Of a stretch of 64,000 nt of DNA, positions 21,835 through 32,832 are shown in pieces. Positions within the stretch are counted from its first letter, which is position 1; each line of letters opens with the position of its first letter. Made by a program: the position numbers and the translations under genes. The notes under the pieces were generated by a model, which saw only the letters and a list, made by a program, of their open reading frames with translations, was not told the DNA's origin and did no database searches. The DNA comes from Agaricus subrufescens (Eukaryota > Basidiomycota > Agaricomycetes > Agaricales > Agaricaceae): assembly GCA_029945375.1 (NCBI GenBank), contig CM057057.1, positions 4,092,001 to 4,156,000 on the forward strand, in the 5' to 3' direction.

Positions 21835-23585
21835 ATGAAGCTCAACACGCCTCTTCCCCAAACCCTGTCCAAAGAATGCACAAAAGCTTCAAAAATCCGT
21901 GCGTTCGCCCTATCTGCGTCTGCACGATACTGACACCCCCTAGTCCGATCATTCGTTGACAGTCGGAACAACGGACTCGACGGCGTTATCCCACGCAGCG
22001 TCCTCCAAAACGCGAAGGGCTTCGCCATTTTCACTGTCGCCAAGGCAGGCTTTCTGTTCTCCGCAAGGGCCGGAAGTGGTGTGGTCATTGCCAAATTGAG
22101 TGATGGGAGTGAGTCAAAATTCAATAGGTTGTCGTGCCATCCCCTGACTACAGTATCTGTCAGCGTGGTCGGCTCCCAGCGCCATAGGTACCGGTGGCAT
22201 CGGTTTTGGAGGCCAGGCAGGTGCAGAGGTCACAGATTTTCTTGTCGTCTTGAACTCCCGATCCGTGAGTGCCTGTTCGAATAATGAGATCTGCCCCTGA
22301 ATATTGACGTATATTCTAGGCCATTGTAAGCAAATCTCACAGTTTAAATGACAGTCTTAGGTAAAGGGATCTTCACAGAGGTCTTTCATGGCAGCGGGTT
22401 CCTTGACATTAGGAGGCAATATGAGTATCGCACTCGGACCACTCGGAAGGAATGGAGAGGCCATTGGGTCAGTCAGCTCGGGTGGGAAAGTCGCAGCAAT
22501 GTGAGTATGTCATCAACCGGGACTCGAGCGCCCGTGCTTACGACTCGATCAGGTACAGCTACTCTAAAACCCGGGGCCTCTTTGGCGGCATTTCAGTGGA
22601 GGGTTCCGTTATTGTTGAACGATCGGACGCGAATGCTCGTGCCTACAGATCCCCCGTCACGGTCAAAATGTTGCTTAGCGGAGCAGTCGATCCACCATCA
22701 TGGGCCGACCCACTTATCAAAACGCTTGAGGCTTGCACAGGGCCGCCTACAAGGGAATGGCTACATGATGGATATTCTCAATCACCGGGGCCGGCTTATG
22801 TGTTTTCGAGTCCATCAGGTTCTCAATCAAGTTCACCCTCAAGTGCTCACACACCATCTTTCGGGAGAAAGAAGAGTTCTCGGTTCCCGCCTCCCCATTG
22901 GAACGATAGGGACTCTCCACTTTCTGGTAGTGCCTCGCCTCCTGAGAGTATGAATGTATTTGAAAACAGCTTCGCAAGTACTGGACGACCTCGGTCCGGG
23001 TACAGTTCCGGCAATTCAGTGACTAGACATATGACGGGTGGTACTCTCGTGGACGATCTTGACGATCCTTTCGACAATGCTCATGTCACCGGCAACGTTT
23101 CGAACACTCGCGGTCACCGTCCACGTGCAGCTACCTATGGAGGTTCTCTTCGTAATGGGCCTCCCGTAGAAAGATCTCGTCCATACTCCGCCTATGCAGC
23201 GGCAGACGACGACGACTTTGATTCACCTTTCGCTGATAGTAGAGCGCCTTCAAACCACCGCCCCATTTTTGAGTCTTATCGTCAACCTTCCATCGCTTCA
23301 AATTCTGGCGTTCGCGCTATCGCTCTTTTCGATTTCAATGCAGTTGAAGTAAGCGTTCGGTTAACTTTATCTTTGATACCCTAACGGATATGCTTTAGGA
23401 CGGTGACCTGTCGTTTAACAAGGGTGATGTCATCGCTATAGTCAAGAAAAGTAATAGCGCAGACGATTGGTTTGTCTCATTTTTTACGTCACCAATGATA
23501 GAACTCACTCGAACATATTAGGTGGACCGGTCGGATCAATAACAGAGAAGGCATTTTCCCGGCCAATTTCGTCGAGGTCGTTTGA
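21835..23585 (+). CDS. SYLF plus SH3 domain protein, YSC84/LSB3 homologue
   Basis: Binds phosphoinositides and actin through the SYLF (DUF500) domain and recruits Las17/WASP partners through SH3 at endocytic actin patches. Residues about 1-210 form SYLF: MKLNTPLPQTLSKECTKASK, GVIPRSVLQNAKGFAIFTVA, KAGFLFSARAGSGVVIAKLS, WSAPSAIGTGGIGFGGQAGA, EVTDFLVVLNSRSAIRSFMA, GSLTLGGNMSIALGPLGRNG and YSYSKTRGLFGGISVEGSVI. A Ser/Pro-rich linker with acidic repeats (LVDDLDDPFDNA, DDDDFDSPFADS) leads to the C-terminal SH3: VRAIALFDFNAVEDGDLSF, NKGDVIAIV and GRINNREGIFPANFVEVV. Introns lie near 21899, 22111, 22256, 22327, 22499, 23349 and 23470. Start and length are family typical. Confidence 0.93.
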
Positions 23586-23707
23586 ACATCTTCGTTACAT
23601 CGCTCTATCACATTTTGAGGTTTTGTACTATTAGATCGTGTATTTTAATATGCACCAATCATATTACTGTAGTGGTGTAGTTTACATGTTCCAGAGTCTT
23701 ACATTAA

Positions 23708-26032
23708 TCATGAGTAACTGTCATCGTGAAATGGTGCAAAATCATCCTCTTGGACCTCTTCTGTGTCGTCAATCATCTGCGGGCGTTGTCCATACCAAGC
23801 CAAGACCTTGGGATGAGCCATCACCCTGAAGAATAAACAATATTAGAGCAAGTAGCGATAAACAAGCTGTCGGCTTACTTATCAGCGGAAAAGTTAAGAA
23901 CTTCAAGATGGTCCATGTTCGTGGCTCTAGACAAGGCAACATACGCTTGTCCCTTTTCAAAAGTCTTCTTCAGATCGACTTTAACTCTGTCCAATGTTTG
24001 CCCCTGAGACTTGTGAACACTGAGTGCCCATGCTAGGATTAGGGGCAACTGGAACCTTCTTGCCCTCATGGTCTCACCGTCACCGTTAATAATCGTAAAG
24101 TCAACAGGCATCATCACAAGTGTCTCCCCATTTGTGAACCGGACAACAGGCCATTTCCACTCCCTCTTCAAAATTTCTTGGGCCATTCCGTTGTTGTTGG
24201 ACTTGGTTCGGTCCGTATCCCTCCTAGGATCATCGAACTTGGCAATTTCTGTATGTGAGTGTTGTGCTTCAATCGGCGTCTCGAATCGGATGACCTGCCC
24301 TACGGAACCATTGACGAGGACTCCTTGCACCAAATTCTGGTTCAATGAGTTCACGTGTTTGAGGTAGAATATGAAGAATAAAGCATACCTTGATCAGCAT
24401 CACTTGCGCGCCGACCTTCAGCTCGAGAATTCTTGGCGCTACTAATCTGTCCAATTCCATGGACATCACCTCACGAGATATTCTTTGGCCTTTGTGGTTG
24501 ACACCAGGCCAGTCTTGAGCCTCGTAAGTTATAATCTCACCGGGAAGTTGCTGGAGTCGACTACTGTTAGCGATACCGACTTCATTCCTGGTTGGATATC
24601 TGGTGATAAACTTTGAGAAAAGACCAATCGGGTGTGCGAAATGATAATCGCACATTTCAGTTGGGAGTATACTATCGGGATAGGATACTTTACGAGAAAG
24701 TGACTTGAAAAGTTGAATAGTGCATTCCTGCATCCGACCATAGCGCATTTCATTGAGCATGTTCGAAAAAGCTGGCAGCAATAGTCAGCCGATTCATTTT
24801 ACTAGTTTGGTTTACCAACTTTGATCTTTTTGTCGAAAAACTTTCTTCAACATCATAGGGGCGCCTAGACAGAAATTCCATGACTGTGCTTCAAACGCGA
24901 ATGTCGAGGGTATGAGACTGCCGTCCTTATCCTTGTCTGGGACAGGGGGGAGCTGACAAAAGTCACCGCAAAGTACAAGCTTTGAACAAAAAAAAAAAAG
25001 GTTAAATTATGTTTGATTGCACACAATCCACCGCACCAACCTGGATGCCACCAAATGGTAGCTCACAGTTTCGCAGCTCCCGAGCAATTACCTCCTGCGC
25101 GTCGTTTCAATAAGGCTGCGTTCAACAGGTTGAGATACACTTACCAAGTAGTCGAAAAGGACTCCATCGATCATAGAGACTGTGAGATTAGGATCAATAA
25201 AATGAATTGCTCAGTCCAATTAGGCTTACTTTCATCAATGATCAACATTCTTACATCCTGCCAGCGCATCCATAGAGAACGAAATACAGATTGTCCCCGG
25301 ACTTTGCCAACGAATCGTTCAACTGGTTCGTCCCCGAGTTTGATACCAGCCCATGAATGAAGGGTCACTCCGCCTATATTCAAAGCCGCTATTCCTGTTG
25401 AGGCAGTGATAGCTACGCGACCCGAAGAATCATGGTCCCGCAGCCTGATTATTTCACGCAAAAGGACAGACTTTCCTGTCCCTGTTAATTGTTAGCTTGA
25501 ATATTTTTCCATGACTTGACTCGGTCGCACCAGCTGAGCCAGTAAAGAAGACATTCTTCCCCTCTTTGACTCGAGCGAGAACTCGATTCTGTTCGGACGA
25601 GAGCACCACCTCAGGTTCTGGTGCCTGAGATTGCGGGGTGTCCGCGCTAGCACTTGTGGAGCTCGTTGACCTTGGTCCCATATGAACAGCTGTACTAGTA
25701 GATTTGGCTGCGGAAAATTTGTGAGCATAGCGGCTGCCGAATACTTCATGCCACTCACAAGCAAGCCATTTTTCAGCCTCTTGCTGTGTACGAAAGCTGT
25801 GAAAGAGAGAGTGAGGGTAGCGAGAGACCTAGAGGTTAAAAATCGATAGATGGTATGACAGTGTGTATACGTTGGGACAGGAGACTAACACTAGCGGAAC
25901 ACTGGTAGGGGATTCAGTTGCGGAGTGGACTGGAAATAAATTTAGACACTGCTCACACACCTCTGCCCAGTTATCGAATATTGTGGGCGCACCTCTGCCG
26001 ACAGCGACGGCGTAGTATTTCGCCTTTGGCAT
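23708..26032 (-). CDS. Pif1-family DNA helicase with N-terminal RNase H1/viroplasmin-like domain
   Basis: A 5'-3' superfamily 1B helicase. The N-terminus MPKAKYYAVAVGRGAPTIFD, NWAEVCEQ, ending FRTQQEAEKWL after an intron (about 25803-25892), matches the small hybrid-binding domain of RNase H1, also called the viroplasmin fold. A Ser/Pro linker follows, then the helicase: FTGSAGTGKSVLLRE (Walker A), MLIIDEISMIDG (Walker B), LVLCGDFCQLPPVPD (motif III), KKVFRQKDQTF, VLVNGSVGQVIRF, LAWALSVHKSQGQTLDRVKV and AYVALSRATNMDHLEVLNF. About ten exons join in frame, so it looks intact. Its start faces the start of a second Pif1 paralogue 181 bp away. Intron positions are shared with that paralogue, so the two derive from one ancestor. 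A role in genome maintenance or R-loop removal is inference. Confidence 0.85.
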
Positions 26033-26213
26033 CGTTCGAAGCGAGAGAGATGGGTAACAAGACTGCGACCTCGACTCCTCCGAACGTCACCTGCAGCACG
26101 TAGAACTCGAGGCACTAATTGCTTCGCGATCACGTGGACCTGCTGTCAAGTCACGTCTCATGACGCGGGCGGTGGCCACCGGCTGACGAGCCCTCAGCCC
26201 TAGCTCTGCCTCA

Positions 26214-26362
26214 ATGCCTCGAGAACCAAATCAGCGGACATCCCGCTCGGAGGGTCCTTACTCCCTTCAGGTGGGTGTGTTGTTGGGTGATCTCGAAGCG
26301 AAAGTATAGTGTATTGATCCTGGATGGTGTTCGGCTTTGAAAGTCTTCACCCGCTCGTCATA
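26214..26362 (+). pseudogene. 5' part of plus-strand Pif1 helicase copy 1, cut off by transposon
   Basis: Begins ATG at 26214 with MPREPNQRTSRSEGPYSLQ, equal to the first exon of the intact copy at 35559. Compared with that copy, the acceptor of the first intron is changed (TTCAG to TTCGG), the following Trp codon has become TGA, and the exon is then interrupted by the Plavaka element at 26363. This part therefore cannot give a normal protein. The coding continuation is at 32833-35113. Confidence 0.75.
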
Positions 26363-26387
26363 CATCAGCAAATGATCAACTTCGTGA
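26363..26387 (+). repeat. Left terminal inverted repeat of the Plavaka element
   Basis: Starts CATCAGCAAATGATCAAC and ends GTGA. It pairs with the complement of 32808-32832 with 23 of 25 positions equal (differences at repeat positions 12 and 21). It is preceded by the TA target duplication. Confidence 0.88.
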
Positions 26388-26582
26388 TCAGGTGTGACCG
26401 GAGTGATAGTGGTGACTAATGTACCATCACACTGTGTCACATCCTGTTGTATTTGTCACCACAACAATCACAGACTCCACAGCAAACACATGGCTCACCC
26501 CGGTTACAGCCAGTCACACATGCCGGTTACTAACATTTGTAGTACTACTGATTTAAAGTAGGAATACGTCACTAATACATCA

Positions 26583-29500
26583 CTATGGGCTACATAATAA
26601 CTCGTGTGTGTGATGGTCAATGTACTGGTTTACATAGAAAGCCTGGAATGAGTCCAAGCTCCATTCATACCGAAAATTATCAGGTAAATGATGACGCCCA
26701 AATACAGGCATAAGATGGGCTGCTCTCAACAAACAATCAAGGTGTATAACCGACATGAATTGTTGTTTGTGTACACCTCGTAAATCTGGTTGGACTATCC
26801 AGAGTCCAGTGTCTGTATCACGATTCCTCTGAGCTTTGTTATACCATTCAACCAAAGCGCATGGGTATAAAGTACCACCATATTTGAAAGAAAATAATAA
26901 ACCCACACGCACCACACTTAATCCCTCAAAACCATCCTTGGACTGATCCTCGACTACAAACGCACAATCCCTTCGGTGCCCACTGTTCCGCCAATTGGGT
27001 GTACATCGAATGCGCTCTCGATACATCCCATGTAACCCAGATGGGTCTGAGGGTGCGAAAAATGTTGCTACTGCTGAATGGAAGACAGCTATGGGACAAT
27101 CTACCTCAGGAAGCTGATCGGTTGGTACTGCTTCAGCTGGAAAAGTGGCAGTGGGATGCAGCTGATCATATAGGAAACGTCGTGTCAGCAGAGGTAGATT
27201 AGGCTTTTGAATCTGGTTGGCCAATGAGTCCAGATTTCGAGGATATCCAGTAGCTGGGAACAAGCCATCTGCATTCAATACCATGTATTTGAAAGATAAC
27301 AAAGACGAACCAGGGCGGCGAGCCAAAACCACACTTCCATTCACCAGTTCATCAACAGCCCCCGACTCCTCGTCATCCTCTTTTTGCTCCTTATCCTTTT
27401 CAACCATGTCATGGGACGGAGCCAGCAAATTTTCGGTGACATATTTAACACGTAAAGCATGCATTTTATCAAGTCTCTGGTTTGTTTGAAGCATTTGGCC
27501 CAGAGCATGGAATCGATTAGACCGTCGCCATGGTTTCTTGACAGCTGTTATGTGTCGAGATTCTGTAATGGATGAACAAAGGCCCCCTGGTGCTCCAAAA
27601 TCCTCAATTAGTGACCGGTAGTGCATCAAAGAGTGTTGACGAGGTAGAGAAAAGCCCTTTGGGCGAACACCAGTCTCCACAAATATATTTCGGAAGCGGT
27701 GAAATGATTGCAGGGCCTGATCAAGCTGATCCAAAGTATGAGTGGTGAAACGAGGGCGACGGGCGAGATAACAAAATTCCAGAAATGCCGCAAGAGCCTG
27801 GATCATCTCAGAAGGAATGTAGCCCACGAGGGCTGGCAGATATACCTTTCATAAGTATAAGATGGGAATGTATAGTGGTTTGAACGGTGAACATACTTTC
27901 ATCAGAGCTTTTGAGTCATCACCAGTCCATTGTTTGAAACGTCGACCATCAGGAAATCTTCGCAGGCCAGGGAATGCCGGTGCTGCAGCAATTCTACATC
28001 AATGTTGAAGCCAGTCATGTTCACAGATATTGAACTTGAGAAGTACTGACCGTTTGTCTATCTCGTCCATAATGGCAGCCGCTTTGGCTTTGCCTTCACT
28101 TATTTCCAAATATTCGCCAATCCACGTCACAAGGTGATCCTTGAAGGTACCTTTAATCACTTGGTGTAAAAGATCCGGGGAAAGCATTGCATGTATGTCG
28201 GCACGCGGAAAATCAGATGTAAAGGGCTAGGGAGCAACTCAATAAGTGTTGTGAAAGGATACAGACGTTCTGGCCACATACTACAACTTTGGAATCTATG
28301 CCGTATTGCTGCCACAGCACCGTTTCCTCTTTCCGGAATAAATGAGTCAACAGGTCAGTGTGTTCTCGCTCTCGTGGTAGAGCATCCAGGGTGTCATCTA
28401 ACTGGTTGGGTGGGGCTGTACATCTTCATGATAACATCTGTTCAACCACAGTATGACCGATAAATCAAAAGATGGTAAGACTTACTTCGCACACCATCCC
28501 TGGACAATCCCCGATAAGACCACTTGCTCAGGATAATCCGCAATAAAAGCAGCCAGATCATATATGACACGTCGATACTTAGAGTCTGGGCACCGGCGTA
28601 CCACCGGTGTTGACATAGCAGGTCGGATGGAGAGAAACACAGCCGACAAGGACTGGTGAAAAAGTTGCTTTTTAAAAGCACGGAATTCTGTGTCATGGTC
28701 ATCTTTGCGATCACCTGCCAGTGGGATTGATATCAGCAAATGACAGCTGAGAGGAGGGGTCCCGGCTTACTTTTGGGAATAGGAAAGAATATGAAAGGGA
28801 CCACACCATTACGATGGGCCCGCCGGACATTGTTGTGAATATTGCCAATAGAGAGGTAACCGGGATGATACTCGACGTGGCCTGTTGCCACAGACACAGT
28901 CGTTTTGTCGGTGCCACATATAATTGGACAAAGCATGGCACCACTCGTGCTTGCGTCTTGTGCATATATTTTGTCCTGGCACCATGGCAATTTAATACTG
29001 ATCACCGTTGTTAACAATGATGAGCAGACACTTACCGCTTGTCGCCACGCGTAGTTTCCCGACATCACATTATTCCAGACACGATTTCCGTCTTTGTCTA
29101 GTTCAACATATGGAGCGTAGTCAAACTCCCCATCAAAATCCGGGTTGTCGAGAAGTTGGGTGAGAACAACATCAGGATCTCGGTACCATATATCATATTC
29201 TTTCTTCTTCCAGCTCGGTGTATCGTCACCCTCATAAGGCACCGATGCTTTGAGGCACCTCCAAGGTGCATCACCTTGTTGTATAGAATCGATAACGTCA
29301 TACATGTGCTGTGCTGACGCAAAGGGCCCCGCTTCACCAGAGGCCGCTAACAGACCATCATGAATAGAACATAATTCATTGATGTTGGCGGCTGACATTT
29401 CAACTTGGCGAAATAAGAGATCCGCCAAGCGGAACTCTTCAGCGCTCCGGAAAGGTGTCCAATCCTCCTGCGACGGAGGATGTCTACCAAGGCTATCAGC

Positions 29501-29897
29501 TCCCTCTCCGGTGGGGGTACATGGTATCCCTGTCAACATTCAGTGTTCAGGTTGACACATAAAGAGGTAAGGTGATGTGCGAACCATTGAGATAGGGATG
29601 GTCTTTGATTACACTCTTTCGAGGCAACGAGTCTTCGGTATCAACGTTATGCCCTCTGACTGATGTGGGTGAGGGTTGTGGAGTATCACAGGGCCAAGGC
29701 GGCAGCTCGGTAGGTGGGGGGGTAGCAAAGTGCTGCTCTGAACTTGAGGAGTTTAAGGCTGAAACGCTCCCTACACGATTGGCACAGCGGTGCTTGTCGC
29801 GTACGTGCTTGGTCAAGCCTTTTTGACTTCGACATACTTTAGAACACCCCGTGTATAGGCAGCGTAAGCGTAAACTGGGAGCACGAACACGATGCAT
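26583..29897 (-). CDS. Plavaka transposase
   Basis: The DDE-type transposase of Plavaka elements. It starts with a C2H2 finger (LRCLYTGCSKVCRSQKGLTK, then HVRDKHRC). The family core follows: FRSAEEFRLADLLFRQVEMS, YDIWYRDPDVVLTQLLDNPD, FDYAPYVELDKDGNRVWNNV, MSGNYAWRQADKIYAQDAST, CGTDKTTVSVATGHVEYHPG, YLSIGNIHNNVRRAHRNGVV, IADYPEQVVLSGIVQGWCAK, CTAPPNQLDDTLDALPRERE, PFTSDFPRADIHAMLSPDLL and HQVIKGTFKDHLVTWIGEYL. The last large exon contains KGFSLPRQHSLMHYRSLIED and a long C-terminal domain ending HHTHELLCSP. About eight exons join in frame. The acceptor before CTAPPNQ must be the AG at about 28413 or a false frameshift appears. It shares a short divergent promoter with the element's second gene. 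Confidence 0.9.
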
Positions 29898-30015
29898 ATG
29901 TCGGCCGATAAGAATGAAGAAAAGGAAATTTAGAAAATGGAGGTGAGCGGAAAGTACCGGGTCTGTGAAATATAAAACACTTACCAGAGCGGAAGCCTGT
30001 TTCACCTTCTCTCCT

Positions 30016-32523
30016 ATGGCCAGTCGACCTACGACACGGGCCAAAAACAAGGATCAGCACCCAGGAACCAGTCATACTCGATATGACACCAAGCGTCGAA
30101 CAGCGGCTCAAATTGCCACCGACACCGTAGCGGAAGCGGAAGCGCGTCTAGAGGCTATCCACGCCACTGCTGAGAAACAGCGCTTGCAAGAGCAGGAGGT
30201 GGCCAAGTGTGAGGCCACCATGCGCAAGCGAGCCGAGCAGCGTAAGACCACCGCCACTCGTCCTGATTTGACTACGGCCATTTCTTCGTCGCAGGCATCG
30301 CATGTGAAACCCAAGATAAAAATTCCAGCCCCTAGAAAGGTGGTAAGACCAGGATTTTGTCCGAGACCAACGATTGCTTGACTGACCGACTTGAATGTAG
30401 AAACCACAGGTGGTTGCAACTGCAGTCGACCATGACATCGGCCAAAGTGAAGACAGTGACGATCCTGCAAGTTTGATGCTACTGGACGGTGACACACAGG
30501 ATGACAATGGCTTCATTGATCATCGCGAGGGCTCAGTGTATTCACTGCCACCGATGTCCGTGAGCGCTATGGATTCCGATTCCGCCCCTCCTACTTTATA
30601 CCATGGGGACGGTGATGACAGCGATGATGATCGTCTGTACCAGCCGAGCATGAGACATGAGAGCGATGAGGAATCTGAAGGAGATTCCAGCAAGGTCAGC
30701 GTATATCCAATCTTGGCATAAAAAAGTGAACTCACATTGTGGATGGTGGTAAGCAAAAGGCGGGGTATGTTCGACCTTCTGTGGAGGACAGTACGATCAC
30801 CTTCGAAGCTCGACCTCGTACCAGTGCTATCACAGCGGAGAAAAGGGAGTGGCGGGCACCCAAAGCACGTGAGAATGCCAAGAAAAGAAAGGCTAATAAT
30901 GAGCAGCGGGAGGGGGTTCAGGATGCTGATGAGGCAGGCACTGGATTCAACGATACAGCACGTCCCTCTCCTCCGCAGCCAGCCCCCAAAAACCTTGGGA
31001 ACAAAGGCCTGTAAGTGGACCATTACCCTTGTCCAACAGTTTGTTTATTCTTGAGGTGATTGGCATCCGCAGCAAACGATCCAAGATTGTCTCAGCCTTG
31101 GGAGGGCTGAAGGCTGGGTGGAAGACGTTCAAGACAGGCGCAAAGTCGAATGGTAGGTGACGTCACCCCCTTGTGACTCGGTCACTGACCCAACGCGACT
31201 CGCGACCTTGGTCAGGTGATCGTACTCCTTTGTTGACTCAACAAAGTGATGTGACTCCTTTCAACCCCACTCACTCTTCCGATCCCGATTCCTCGTTAGC
31301 TCCTGCGCTCGATGGTTCAGAACAGATCTCCAGTCAAGCACGCACCACAGGCCAGGTACGATCAGTAGATTTTGCAAACTTGCTGCTGACCAGAGTCTTC
31401 AAGATGGGGATTGTCGTTGGATCATCGATAAGCACCTCAGCGGTCCCTTTGACCAAAAAAAAGTCATCCGCTATGTTGTCCGCCTTCCTTCTCTTTCCCC
31501 CATGTATGCTAATGATCCCCCAGCGCCGATCCCATCATAGATCGCCCTTCCAGGCCTAGGACAAAGGCCAAATCTTACACGAAGTATGACTTACCGTTTC
31601 CGCGTGCTCAGGCCACAAAACTGGTGGCTAAGTGGTCCAAGGTGTTCTTGCCATGCCTTTACGATTGGGTAGGGACACAGGACAACCCCTGGCAGACGAA
31701 CAGCGATCCAGCATTCTCTACCAAGGTAAGAGAAACGTGGATCTTAGTTTTTCCAGACCTCAAACACGAAGTCGAGCATCCCGCCATCGAATATATCGTA
31801 TGTGCTATGTCTCTCTTCAAGTTTTTGCGGAGGCGGTTTGGCATTGACCCGACCTACTAGGCCAGCGTGGGTATTCGCTCTTGGCGCAGCAAGATTGGTT
31901 CAAACGCATCGGCAGTAGTGACTTCCATGTTCAAAGGCAAGAGTCCCGAAGAAGTGAAAGAGACCCTAGGTGGCTATATGCCAGCCCCTCGTTTCCTGTG
32001 GAACATTCCGGACGCGATGGTGAGTCACGGTGGGCATACTGCACCACTGTGACATCAAACTGATAGCTTGCGACCACACTAGGAGGGACAGCGGCAAGGC
32101 TGGTTGTCGGAAATTTTCTTGAAATCATTCGCTTACCACGTTCAATACTTCCTAAAAGCTGAGGCGGAACCAGCAGGATACCCAATCGGAGCGGCGGCTT
32201 TAACAGCTGCAGCGGTAAGCTTCATTCTGGCATTAGGTCACGAAATAATCTTATTTGTTCGCTAGATTGAACGTGGCCTCAAAGCATGGATGTCGGGCTC
32301 GCAAGAGGATAGTGCCTTAGGTGTCTTCAATCAACAAGACTGGGGCAGCATTACTCGCCGCTACAGTATGTCTGCTTCCCAGCTAACCGCTTCAAAATGG
32401 GATGCAGTGATCAAGGCTTCCATGGCGTTTATATCCGCAAATAAAGTCAGTTCTCTCATGAACCAAGAAGAGCAGGATGCCGGGCAGTTCCAGCATGATG
32501 AGAGAACATTGGTTATTGATTAG
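30016..32523 (+). CDS. Second gene of the Plavaka element, function unknown
   Basis: A companion gene transcribed away from the transposase (119 bp between starts). MASRPTTRAKNKDQHPGTSH opens a basic coiled-coil region (AEAEARLEAIHATAEKQRLQ). An acidic, disordered stretch follows (DGDDSDDDRLYQPSMRHESD), then a lysine-rich region (ARENAKKRKANNEQREG). A folded C-terminal half contains KSYTKYDLPFPRAQATKLVA, KWSKVFLPCLYDWVGTQDNP, EGQRQGWLSEIFLKSFAYHV, QYFLKAEAEPAGYPIGAAAL and GVFNQQDWGSITRRYSMSAS. About nine exons can be joined in frame. The exons around 31339-31550 and 31800-31863 are the least sure. The C-terminal half resembles proteins often found beside such transposases in mushrooms. I do not know its activity; DNA binding is a guess from the charge pattern. 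Confidence 0.7.
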
Positions 32524-32807
32524 TGTCAACTCGATGTCATGTATAATCGTTAGTGCTATAAGAGTGCCAAATGGTAATGATATCGGGATTATGAGTACTA
32601 TCTGTACATGTGTGACTGAATGTTAAACAGTGTAATTGTGGGTGTGTAGCGCCTGTGAGTGTATGTGAGACCTGCTGTGAGAGTGCCTGCCTCTACATTC
32701 TTATATGTGCGGTACTAATCGGAAGTCTGTTGCATCGTCGCTAGGGTTGTCCGATCAGATGAATTTGTAACGGTGTGATCGGTGTGACTATCGTTCCAGC
32801 ACACGCG

Positions 32808-32832
32808 TCACAAAGTTGATGATTTGCTGATG
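32808..32832 (-). repeat. Right terminal inverted repeat of the Plavaka element
   Basis: Ends GATGATTTGCTGATG, the complement of the left end, with 23 of 25 positions matching. It is followed by the TA duplication at 32833-32834 and the resumed helicase exon (TATGCTGCGAAATGTGCGG). Confidence 0.88.

Larger units (their letters stand above)
26363..32832. mobile_element. Complete Plavaka-type DNA transposon (CACTA-like)
   Basis: A 6470-bp element with two divergent genes. The ends are inverted repeats of 25 bp differing at two positions (26363-26387 and 32808-32832; both begin CATCAGCAAAT when read inward). The flanks are TA at 26361-26362 and TA at 32833-32834. The empty site in the duplicate copy reads CGCCATATGCTGCG with a single TA, which proves the boundaries and a 2-bp TA target duplication. 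Subterminal DNA is rich in GTCACA/TGTGAC words on both sides. The transposase and the second gene both read through without a stop after splicing, so the element may be autonomous or recently active. Confidence 0.9.

Noticed and set aside
25829..26032. Retroelement or caulimovirus-like insertion suggested by the viroplasmin-like domain
   Set aside because: No reverse transcriptase, integrase or capsid sequence is nearby. The domain is in frame with the helicase and is known from cellular RNase H1.
28380..28480. Apparent frameshift in the Plavaka transposase before QLDDTLDALP
   Set aside because: Disappears when the intron ends at the AG in ATCATGAAG; then WCAK joins CTAPPNQLDD in frame.
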